The notes under the pieces were generated by a model that saw only the letters and a list, made by a program, of their open reading frames with translations, did not search any database and was not told where the DNA came from. 8,963 nucleotides of DNA from Victivallales bacterium (GTDB lineage Bacteria; Verrucomicrobiota; Lentisphaeria; Oligosphaerales; Oligosphaeraceae). Position numbers and translations under genes: made by a program. The stretch spans positions 1-8,963 of the forward strand of contig JAGCSE010000193.1 in the NCBI GenBank assembly GCA_017964325.1. Direction: 5' to 3'. This document shows positions 1-5,761 of the stretch, piece after piece. The stretch's first letter is position 1. Every line of letters starts with the position of its first letter.

Positions 1-106
1 CTTCTAGAGCCGCTAGAGCTTCTAGAGCCGCTAGAGCTTCTAGAGCCGCTAGAGCTTCTAGAGCCGCTAGAGCTTCTAGAGCCGCTAGAGCTTCTAGAGC
101 CGCTAG
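1..106. repeat. Perfect 18-bp tandem array (two CTAG nonamers per unit)
   Basis: The 18-bp unit CTTCTAGAGCCGCTAGAG repeats without a mismatch for about 5.9 copies and is cut by the window start, so the full length is unknown. Each unit is two 9-bp halves, CTAGAGCCG and CTAGAGCTT, giving a CTAG every 9 bp. The array's last bases overlap the TAG stop of the minus-strand exonuclease gene (103-105), so further TAG triplets follow in the same frame every 9 bp. The lack of divergence between copies suggests recent expansion or homogenisation. No coding role is apparent. It resembles the nonamer arrays at 2715-2732 and 3721-3783 in period and core, not in the variable bases. Confidence 0.95.
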
Positions 107-669
107 TTAGACAGGAAGCATCTGTCCGGCAGGTCGCTCCAGCCGGGGAGGTGAAGGAGATGTTCAAGCAGATAGGCGGATGCGAATGCGTCGAACAACG
201 CGTCATGCGGCGCGAGATTCGGGCATTGCTGCTGGACGAGCGGCAGGATGTTGAGCGTGGCGATGATTTCCTCCAGTTGGTAGGACGACAACTGTGGATA
301 GGCCTTGCGGGCTAGTGTCAGCGTGTCGAACCATGGCCCGAAATGGTGCAACGGGAATGTCTTGCAGAGGATTGTGCGCTCTGTCGGGACATTGTGCGCG
401 ACGAGAAAATGGCCTGACAGCCATGGTTGGAGTTCGGGCCACAGCTCGATGAGCGACGGCGATTCAGAGAGGATGTCTCGAATGGTCGCCCAGCGGCCTG
501 GCGCGTATGGGTTGAACTGATGGTCTTTCGGAACCTTCAGAAAGAAGGAGCGTGATTCTTCTGGAACGACTCGTCGATCCGTCATTTTTACAACGCCCAA
601 CTGCCACGGAAGATTGGCGTTTCCGCGGCAGGCTCCTGTTGTTTCAAAATCTAAGACGACGTAATCCAT
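103..669 (-). CDS. DEDDh-family 3'-5' exonuclease (RNase T / Pol III epsilon-like fold)
   Basis: This 188-residue protein is probably a soluble 3'-5' exonuclease acting on DNA or RNA; the substrate cannot be told from sequence. The ExoI motif DFETTG (D7, E9) begins seven residues from the start, which supports this ATG. The ExoII region reads AHNVPTER (H92, N93), where the usual catalytic Asp of HNxxFD is replaced by Glu (E97). The ExoIII motif HDALFD supplies H155 and D160, with the HxxxxD spacing typical of DEDDh enzymes. It is a stand-alone nuclease domain with no polymerase or helicase part. No Shine-Dalgarno sequence is visible: the start codon is preceded by GTTAATT heptamers, and the ATG itself falls in a degenerate unit. 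The TAG stop overlaps the 18-bp array. The gene is divergent from the PHP operon. Family assignment is firm; the specific role is unknown. Confidence 0.85.
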   Translation of the reverse strand: MDYVVLDFETTGACRGNANLPWQLGVVKMTDRRVVPEESRSFFLKVPKDHQFNPYAPGRWATIRDILSESPSLIELWPELQPWLSGHFLVAHNVPTERTILCKTFPLHHFGPWFDTLTLARKAYPQLSSYQLEEIIATLNILPLVQQQCPNLAPHDALFDAFASAYLLEHLLHLPGWSDLPDRCFLSN

Positions 670-673
670 TAAT

Positions 674-729
674 AATTAACAATTAACAATTAACAATTAA
701 CAATTAACAATTAACAATTAACAATTAAC
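674..729. repeat. Heptamer microsatellite (AATTAAC) x8
   Basis: Eight perfect copies of AATTAAC lie directly upstream of the exonuclease start (ATG at 669-667 on the minus strand). The seven bases at 667-673, including the start codon, look like one degenerate further unit. Read on the minus strand the unit is GTTAATT. TAA occurs on both strands, and the period of 7 places it in every frame. The array therefore occupies the 5' region where a ribosome-binding site would be expected. Confidence 0.95.
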
Positions 730-731
730 TA

Positions 732-759
732 ACCACTAACCACTAACCACTAACCACTA
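732..759. repeat. Heptamer microsatellite (ACCACTA) x4
   Basis: Four perfect copies of ACCACTA follow the AATTAAC array with a two-base junction, forming a compound array. The same heptamer in the same orientation recurs three times at 5741-5761, next to the cysD stop codon. The plus strand carries TAA and the minus strand TAG, so all six frames are closed. Confidence 0.95.
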
Positions 760-771
760 TTTTACGAGAGA

Positions 772-791
772 TTCAGACCTTTCAGTCTGAA
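772..791. other. 7-bp perfect inverted repeat upstream of the PHP operon
   Basis: TTCAGAC (772-778) and GTCTGAA (785-791) are perfect reverse complements separated by six bases. No T-run follows on either strand, so a classical terminator is unlikely. It sits between the divergent exonuclease and PHP genes, so an operator or an RNA hairpin is possible. The inverted repeat is seen directly; a regulatory role is inference. Confidence 0.45.
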
Positions 792-850
792 AACAACAAG
801 AAAAAAGCGATAATCGGTTGATTATGTATGGAAATTTTCATTTCATCATC

Positions 851-856
851 TATAAT
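851..856 (+). promoter_or_regulatory. Candidate -10 box for the PHP operon
   Basis: A consensus TATAAT lies 41 bp before the PHP start codon in an AT-rich stretch, which would give a 5' leader of about 35 bases. No good -35 hexamer stands at 16-18 bp; the nearest TTGATT (818-823) is 27 bp away, too far for a sigma-70 pair. It may be a weak or activator-dependent promoter, or chance. Confidence 0.3.
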
Positions 857-884
857 TTCAAACCACAATTTAACAAGTCAAGTC

Positions 885-890
885 AGGAGG
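885..890 (+). promoter_or_regulatory. Strong Shine-Dalgarno for the first PHP gene
   Basis: A perfect AGGAGG lies seven bases before the ATG at 898 and fixes that start. It shows that this organism does use canonical ribosome-binding sites, in contrast to the exonuclease, amrS and cysNC starts, where none is visible. Confidence 0.85.
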
Positions 891-897
891 CAAGCAA

Positions 898-1806
898 ATG
901 ATTGATTATTATGGGCGAAAACTGAATGCGTACAAGTCGTCTTTCCATTCTCATTCAACGGTGTCCGATGGTCGGTTCACACCGTTGGAGATGATTGACA
1001 TGTATTCGAAGCAGGGTTACCAGATTTACGCATTTACGGATCACCACAAAACGAATCCCGTCTCAACGTACAATGGGAAGGGGATGCTGTTGATTTCCGG
1101 CATGGAAATCCATCCGAAAGGGCCGCGCGGCATCACGTGGCATTTTGTTGGATTGGGCGTTCCGGAGGATTTTGTGGAGCCGAAAGGCGAGCCGCAGTCA
1201 GTCATAGACGCCGTGAACGCGATTGGTGGCGTGATGATTTGCGCACATCCGCGCTGGTGTGGTTTTACGTCTGCGGAAGTCAATTCAATTCAAGGAATTA
1301 TCGGCATTGAAGTGTATAACACCTCCACGCGCTACATCGGCCGTGATTACAATATGCAGTTGTGGGATGAATTGAGCGACATGGGACGCGTACTGCCCGC
1401 CACGGCCGTCGATGACGCGCACCGCCCGTGCGATTTGTTCATGGGATGGACGATGCTGCTGACGGACAAGCCGCTGTCGCAGCAAGTTGTTCTCGACGCA
1501 TTGCGCGCAGGCGATTTCTATGCGTCGCAAGGTCCTGAATTTAAGCGCATTAGTTATGTTGATGGTGTTTTCGAGGCGGAGTTCACGCCCTGCGTGGAAG
1601 CAATCGGCCTGACGAACCTCAGCAGAGGCTACTGCGGGATGGTCGAAAACATGAACGGCCCGCAGGACGGTCTCAAGGAAGTCTCCAGTTGCAAATTCAC
1701 GGTGAACAAGGTGCCCAACGGCTGGTTCCGCCTGCAGATCAAAGACAAAAACGGCCGTTACGCGTGGACGAATCCAATTCTGGTGAACAACCAAAGCAAG
1801 GGGTGA
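898..1806 (+). CDS. PHP-domain metal-dependent hydrolase, copy 1
   Basis: This 302-residue cytosolic protein has an N-terminal PHP domain (about residues 10-210) with an apparently complete metal-ligand set: H17 and H19 with D24 in the FHSHSTVSDG motif, D48-H49 in FTDH, E70 in GMEIHP, H82, H117 in CAHP, E138, and D172/D173 with H175 in AVDDAH. PHP domains hydrolyse phosphoesters with a trinuclear metal centre; the substrate here is unknown. Residues about 215-300 look like a small beta-rich domain ending in GRYAWTNPI. No signal peptide or membrane segment is seen. It is the first gene of a two-gene operon and is about 70% identical by eye to the next gene. The stop is TGA, and only three bases separate it from the next start. 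No specific gene name is justified. Confidence 0.88.
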   Translation: MIDYYGRKLNAYKSSFHSHSTVSDGRFTPLEMIDMYSKQGYQIYAFTDHHKTNPVSTYNGKGMLLISGMEIHPKGPRGITWHFVGLGVPEDFVEPKGEPQSVIDAVNAIGGVMICAHPRWCGFTSAEVNSIQGIIGIEVYNTSTRYIGRDYNMQLWDELSDMGRVLPATAVDDAHRPCDLFMGWTMLLTDKPLSQQVVLDALRAGDFYASQGPEFKRISYVDGVFEAEFTPCVEAIGLTNLSRGYCGMVENMNGPQDGLKEVSSCKFTVNKVPNGWFRLQIKDKNGRYAWTNPILVNNQSKG

Positions 1807-1809
1807 GCG

Positions 1810-2718
1810 ATGTCAACGATTGATTACTACGGCAGGCGGCTGACGTCGTACAAAGCGGCGTTCCATAATCATTCCACGATGTCCGACGGCGTCTTCACAC
1901 CGGTGGAAATGATTGACATGTATTCACGCCAAGGCTATGAAATCTATGCGTTTACCGACCATCGGCGGACGAATCCGGTCTCAACGTACAACGGCAAGGG
2001 GATGACGCTGATTTCGGGCATGGAAATGCATCCGCGGGATGAACCGAACGGAGTCAAATGGCATTTCGTGGCGTTGGGCGTGCCGGAAGACATGGTGTTT
2101 AAGAAAGGCCTTGATCCTCAAGTGGTTGTGGATTCCATCAATGCCGTCGGCGGCGTGGCGATCTGTGCGCATCCGCATTGGTGCGGGCTGACGTCCGCGC
2201 AGGTGAATTCCATCAAGGGAATCGTGGCCATTGAAGGAATCAACACGGCGACGCGTTACATCGGTCGGTGGGACAGCCGTCAATTGTGGGACGAACTGTG
2301 CGACATGGGGCGGTTGTTGCCCGCTGTAGCCGTTGATGACACACATCATCCGGAGGATTTGTTCATGTCATGGACGAATATTCTGACGGACAAGCCGCTG
2401 TCGCAGCAGGTCGTCATCGATGCGTTGAAGGCTGGCGATTTCTACGCGTCACAAGGGCCGGAAATCAAAAGGGTAAGCTATGTTGACGGCGTTTTCGAAG
2501 CGGAGTTCACTCCGTGCACGGAAGTGATTGGCCTTTCGAATCTTAGCAGCGGTTACTGTGCGATGTGCGAGAACATGAACGGCCCGCAGGACGGTCTTCA
2601 GGAAATCACCAACTGCCAATTCAAGCTGAAGACGCGCCCGGACGGCTGGTTCCGTTTGCAACTAAAAGACAGGAACGGCCGTTATGCATGGACGAATCCG
2701 ATTAAGATAGAAGGCTAG
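1810..2718 (+). CDS. PHP-domain metal-dependent hydrolase, copy 2 (tandem paralogue)
   Basis: Also 302 residues and collinear with the preceding gene, this protein keeps every PHP ligand: H19, H21, D26, D50-H51, E72, H85, H121, E142, D176/D177 and H179. The C-terminal beta-rich region with GRYAWTNPI is also shared. Differences cluster at residues 76-83, 94-106, 143-157 and the extreme C-terminus, so both copies are probably active, perhaps on related substrates or as a heteromer (inference). The start is set by AAGGGG (1798-1803) inside the end of copy 1, six bases before the ATG, which implies translational coupling. The TAG stop is part of a CTAGAACCT duplication shared with the convergent amrS stop, and an intrinsic terminator follows 25 bp downstream. 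Confidence 0.88.
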   Translation: MSTIDYYGRRLTSYKAAFHNHSTMSDGVFTPVEMIDMYSRQGYEIYAFTDHRRTNPVSTYNGKGMTLISGMEMHPRDEPNGVKWHFVALGVPEDMVFKKGLDPQVVVDSINAVGGVAICAHPHWCGLTSAQVNSIKGIVAIEGINTATRYIGRWDSRQLWDELCDMGRLLPAVAVDDTHHPEDLFMSWTNILTDKPLSQQVVIDALKAGDFYASQGPEIKRVSYVDGVFEAEFTPCTEVIGLSNLSSGYCAMCENMNGPQDGLQEITNCQFKLKTRPDGWFRLQLKDRNGRYAWTNPIKIEG

Positions 2719-2732
2719 AACCTCTAGAACCT
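2715..2732. repeat. Nonamer CTAGAACCT x2 spanning two convergent stop codons
   Basis: Two perfect, adjacent copies of CTAGAACCT occupy the junction between the second PHP gene and amrS. The first CTAG holds the plus-strand TAG stop (2716-2718) and the second holds the minus-strand TAG stop of amrS (2726-2724). Because CTAG is palindromic and the period is 9, each gene has a second in-frame TAG in the other copy. This is a minimal version of the arrays at 1-106 and 3721-3783. Confidence 0.8.
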
Positions 2733-3692
2733 TCCCTGTATCAGGGCGTTGCAGTTTGGGCAACGCCCTTTTTGTAGGCGGTTGAAGATAATGCGGAAAC
2801 CACTGCGCTCGATAAGCTTGCAGCCGCATTGCGGGCAGAGTGTGTCTTCATACGCCGCCGCGCCGCCGATGTTGCCTGTATAGATAAATGACAATCCTGC
2901 TTCATGGCCGAGTTCGACAGCGCGTATGAGTCGTTCGGGCGGCGTGCGCTGCGGACCACTAAACATCTTGTAATCCGCATGATAGGCGGAGACATGCCAT
3001 GGAATGGATGGATTCAGCCGGGCGATGAATTCGGCGATGCTTTTCAGTTCGTCGTCGGAATCATTGAAATTCGGAACGACGAGCGTGGTCAGTTCGATCC
3101 ATTTGCCTGCATTATGGAAGGCCTTGATTGTGTCCAAAACGACTTGCAGCCTGCCGCCGAGCCATTTGTAGCCGTCTTCCGTGAAGCATTTCAAGTCGAT
3201 GTTGGCGGCGTCCGTCAACGGCAGCAGAAGATCCAGCGATTCCTGTGACGCGAAACCGTTGGAGACGAGGCATGTCGGCTGGTCGTTTTCATGGGCGAGC
3301 TTGAAGATGTCGGCGACCCATTCGGAGCTGATGAGCGGCTCGTTATAGGTGGCGGCGATGCCGTTGGCATGATGTGCAAGTGCAAGATTGACAATTTGTT
3401 GCGCCGTTACGGGCTGTTCCTGTCCGTCTGCTTGCGAATCTTTTCCGACTTGTGAGATATCCCAATTTTGACAGAATGCGCATTTGAAATTGCAGCCTAG
3501 ATTGCCGAAGCTGAGAACGCGGTCACCTGGATGAAAATGATAGAGCGGTTTCTTTTCGTACGGATCCAAGGCGAGGCTGCAAACGGAACCGTAAGGTATT
3601 TGCAGTTTTCCATTTACGACGCGACGGCGGCCGCAGATGCCTGTGTGGCCTTCTGAAATATTGCAGTAATGGGCGCAGCTTTTACAATTCAT
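2724..3692 (-). CDS. amrS: AmmeMemoRadiSam-type radical SAM enzyme
   Basis: This 322-residue protein has the radical SAM cluster motif CNFKCAFC (C67, C71, C74) inside GNLGCNFKCAFCQN, plus family hallmarks DPYEKKPLYHFHPG (43-56), AATYNEP (113-119), SNGF and DLKCF. The N-terminus has a Cys-rich segment (C3, C6, C10, C20). The C-terminus has two CPxC knuckles (C286/C289 and C311/C314) that look like a zinc ribbon. This matches the radical SAM member of the AMMECR1-Memo-RadiSAM system; the reaction is not known to me. It binds a 4Fe-4S cluster and SAM in the cytosol. The AMMECR1 and Memo partners are absent from this window. The start ATG lies in a heptamer array with no Shine-Dalgarno; the Cys-rich start MNCKSC fits the family. 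Its last codons double as the PHP operon's terminator. Confidence 0.88.
   Translation of the reverse strand: MNCKSCAHYCNISEGHTGICGRRRVVNGKLQIPYGSVCSLALDPYEKKPLYHFHPGDRVLSFGNLGCNFKCAFCQNWDISQVGKDSQADGQEQPVTAQQIVNLALAHHANGIAATYNEPLISSEWVADIFKLAHENDQPTCLVSNGFASQESLDLLLPLTDAANIDLKCFTEDGYKWLGGRLQVVLDTIKAFHNAGKWIELTTLVVPNFNDSDDELKSIAEFIARLNPSIPWHVSAYHADYKMFSGPQRTPPERLIRAVELGHEAGLSFIYTGNIGGAAAYEDTLCPQCGCKLIERSGFRIIFNRLQKGRCPNCNALIQGRF
2743..2773 (+). terminator. Intrinsic terminator of the PHP operon, inside amrS coding sequence
   Basis: AGGGCGTTGC (2743-2752) and GCAACGCCCT (2760-2769) form a perfect 10-bp GC-rich stem with a 7-base loop, followed by a T-run (2769-2773) on the plus strand. It lies 25 bp after the second PHP stop. 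The minus strand has no T-run after the stem, so it is one-directional. The same bases encode the last CPNC knuckle of amrS on the opposite strand. Confidence 0.85.
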
Positions 3693-3717
3693 AATTCATA
3701 ATGCATAATTCATAATG
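3687..3717. repeat. Heptamer array (ATTCATA) x4 covering the amrS start codon
   Basis: Four heptamers ATTCATA, the third with T to G, plus a partial unit. On the minus strand the unit is TATGAAT and each copy carries an ATG. The innermost ATG (3692-3690) is the amrS start. The three upstream ATGs, 7 bp apart, open only five-codon frames that close at TGA or TAA. A TGA of one of these overlaps the true start as ATGA. Confidence 0.85.
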
Positions 3718-3720
3718 ATT

Positions 3721-3783
3721 TAGATTTTCTAGATTTTCTAGATTTTCTAGATTTTCTAGATTTTCTAGAAAATCTAGAAAATG
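3721..3783. repeat. Nonamer array TAGATTTTC x5 with polarity switch and 32-bp palindrome
   Basis: Five perfect TAGATTTTC units (3721-3765) are followed by the same nonamer in inverted orientation (TAGAAAATC at 3766-3774, then TAGAAAATg). The switch occurs at a CTAG, producing a perfect 32-bp palindrome at 3751-3782 centred between 3766 and 3767. The cysNC TAG stop (3776-3774) and its last two sense codons are inside. There is no T-tract after the palindrome on the minus strand, so it is not a standard terminator, though the RNA could fold. Confidence 0.92.
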
Positions 3784-5693
3784 AGCTTGTCGATGATGGC
3801 ATCTACGCAATCCTTTGGTGTAAGTGTGTCGGTTTCAATGACAAGCGCAGGATTTTCTGGTGGTTCGTAGGGGGCGTCGATGCCCGTGAAGCCTTTGATC
3901 TGGCCTGCGCGGGCCTTTTTGTAAAGGCCTTTGGGATCGCGCTCTTCACAAGATGCAAGTGGCGTGCTGACATAGATTTCACGGAAATTTTCGTCACCGA
4001 TGATCTGCCGCGCCATTTCGCGGTCTTCGCGGTAGGGGGAGATGAACGCCGTCAGGACGATGAGGCCCGCGTCGTTCATGAGTTTGGCGACTTCCGCGAT
4101 GCGGCGGATGTTCTCCTTGCGGTCTTCCGGCGAGAAGCCAAGATCTTTGTTCAAGCCGTGGCGGATGTTGTCACCATCGAGCAGGAAGCAGAGCTTTCCA
4201 TTGTCGATAAGCGTCTTCTCCAGCAGTTTGGCGATGGTGGATTTGCCTGAGCCAGAGAGACCTGTAAACCACAGCGTGCGCGGCTTCTGCTTCAGGAGGG
4301 CTTGGCGGTCATCCTGCGAGACGTAGGAGATTTCGCGGGTGATGTTCTCTGATTTCGGCTTGTCCTCTTTTGTTTCGGCGGCGGACATGCGGGCGATGAT
4401 CATGCCGGCGGCAACGGTCGCGTTCGTCAACTTGTCAACCAAAATGAAAGAGCCTGTGGCGTGGTTGCGGACATAGATGTCATAGACCAGCGGGCGATGC
4501 ATGGCGAGATGGATTCGCGCAATGGAATTCAGCTGCAAATGGCCGTTGGCATCCTTCTTGTGGCCGGTATTGACGTCGATTTCGTAGCGGATCTTGTCCA
4601 GCGTGGCGGGCGTGATGGAGGAGCAGTGCTTGAGGAAATATTCGCGGCCTTCGTCCGCAGGCTTTTCGTCCATCCAGACGAGCATGGCGTCGAATTCCGT
4701 TTCGATGCGTGGCAAGTTGTTGACGGGCACGACGATGTCACCACGAGAGGCGTCGATTTCGTCATTGAACGTGAGAACTACGGACATGGGCGCGAAGGCG
4801 TAGTCGAGATTGCCGTCCCACGTCGTGATGGTCTTGACGGTCGTCGTTTTGCGCGACGGCAGGACCATGACTTTGTCTCCCGGCCGGACGACGCCGGAAG
4901 CGATGGTTCCCGCGAAGCCGCGGAAATCGAGATTCGGGCGGATGACATACTGGATCGGGAAACGCATGTCAATGAGATTACGGGCTGTAGAGATGTTGAC
5001 GTTTTCCAGATGGTGGAGGAGCGTCGGACCGTTGAACCACGGCATGTTCGGGCTTGGATCGACGACGTTGTCGCCTTTCAGGGCGGAGATTGGAATAAAA
5101 TGAACGTCTTTGAAGCTGAGGCGGGCGGCCATGTCGTTGTAGTCGCGGCGGATTTTGTCATAGACTTCCTCCGACCAATCGACCAGATCCATCTTGTTGA
5201 TGGCCACGATGATATGAACGATGCCAAGCAAGGAGACGATGAAGGAGTGGCGCTTTGTCTGGACAGTCACGCCGTGGCGCGCGTCGATGAGAATGATGGC
5301 GAGATCGCAGTTGGAGGCGCCAGTCGCCATATTGCGCGTATATTGTTCATGCCCAGGCGTATCGGCAATGATGAATTTGCGTTTGGAGGTTGAAAAATAG
5401 CGGTATGCGACGTCGATGGTGATGCCTTGTTCGCGTTCGGCCTTGAGGCCGTCCGTGAGGAGGGCGGGATCAAAATCCGTTCCTGTCGTGCCGTGGATTT
5501 TTGAGTCGTGTCGGACGGCGGCGAGCTGGTCTTCATAGATCATCTTGGAATCGTAAATCAGACGTCCGATAAGCGTGGATTTTCCGTCATCGACGGAGCC
5601 GCAGGTAAGGAAGCGTAGGAGGTCTTTGCGCCAATGCTGCTCAAGATAGGCGTTGACGTCTTTTTCAATGAGTTCTTCGTCTGGAATGATCAT
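3774..5693 (-). CDS. cysNC: Bifunctional sulfate adenylyltransferase subunit 1 / APS kinase (CysN-CysC fusion)
   Basis: The N-terminal part is the GTPase subunit of ATP sulfurylase, which with CysD makes APS from sulfate and ATP. The C-terminal part is APS kinase, making PAPS. With the ATG at 5693 the protein is 639 residues. CysN motifs are the P-loop GSVDDGKST (32-40), GITID (90-94), DTPGH (111-115) and NKMD (166-169), then elongation-factor-like beta domains to about 435. After a charged linker, CysC has GLSGSGKST (478-486), DGDNIR (506-511), FISPYR (550-555) and [13 protein letters not shown] (600-612), all intact. An in-frame GTG at 5738 would add 15 residues, but these lack family character and lie against a repeat. 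No clear Shine-Dalgarno is visible. It is the last gene of cysQ-cysD-cysNC, 65 bp after cysD. Confidence 0.93.
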   Translation of the reverse strand: MIIPDEELIEKDVNAYLEQHWRKDLLRFLTCGSVDDGKSTLIGRLIYDSKMIYEDQLAAVRHDSKIHGTTGTDFDPALLTDGLKAEREQGITIDVAYRYFSTSKRKFIIADTPGHEQYTRNMATGASNCDLAIILIDARHGVTVQTKRHSFIVSLLGIVHIIVAINKMDLVDWSEEVYDKIRRDYNDMAARLSFKDVHFIPISALKGDNVVDPSPNMPWFNGPTLLHHLENVNISTARNLIDMRFPIQYVIRPNLDFRGFAGTIASGVVRPGDKVMVLPSRKTTTVKTITTWDGNLDYAFAPMSVVLTFNDEIDASRGDIVVPVNNLPRIETEFDAMLVWMDEKPADEGREYFLKHCSSITPATLDKIRYEIDVNTGHKKDANGHLQLNSIARIHLAMHRPLVYDIYVRNHATGSFILVDKLTNATVAAGMIIARMSAAETKEDKPKSENITREISYVSQDDRQALLKQKPRTLWFTGLSGSGKSTIAKLLEKTLIDNGKLCFLLDGDNIRHGLNKDLGFSPEDRKENIRRIAEVAKLMNDAGLIVLTAFISPYREDREMARQIIGDENFREIYVSTPLASCEERDPKGLYKKARAGQIKGFTGIDAPYEPPENPALVIETDTLTPKDCVDAIIDKLIF

Positions 5694-5740
5694 GGGAAGA
5701 TATCGTAATGTAATTGAATTTGTAAAAAACGGCCGCACCG

Positions 5741-5761
5741 ACCACTAACCACTAACCACTA
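5741..5761. repeat. Heptamer (ACCACTA) x3 at the cysD stop codon
   Basis: Three perfect copies, the same unit and orientation as at 732-759. On the minus strand the unit reads TAGTGGT, and the first TAG is the cysD stop (5761-5759). The next copies place TAG in the other two frames. The array sits between cysD and cysNC inside the presumed operon, so it is probably transcribed. Confidence 0.9.

Noticed and set aside
1..106. CRISPR array
   Set aside because: Repeats are directly tandem with no spacers, 18 bp long, and no cas genes are present.
1285..1794. 169-codon minus-strand frame opposite the first PHP gene
   Set aside because: Antisense shadow of conserved PHP coding sequence; it has no domain of its own.
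4461..5393. 310-codon open frame on the plus strand opposite cysNC
   Set aside because: It is fully antisense to well-conserved CysN coding sequence, shows no recognisable domain and has low-complexity composition (rich in V, D, R, E), as expected of a shadow frame.
5694..5738. GTG start of cysNC at 5738
   Set aside because: The 15 extra residues are not CysN-like and the codon abuts the heptamer array; the ATG at 5693 gives a normal N-terminus.
5715..5740. Possible attenuator between cysD and cysNC (weak GC hairpin followed by six T on the minus strand)
   Set aside because: The stem is only about four to six pairs and needs G-U wobble, so it is too weak to call a terminator.
667..5761. Cyanobacterial origin because of STRR-like heptamers
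   Set aside because: The heptamer style is similar, but the gene content (CysNC fusion, paired PHP proteins, amrS) does not look cyanobacterial; repeats alone are not good evidence of lineage.
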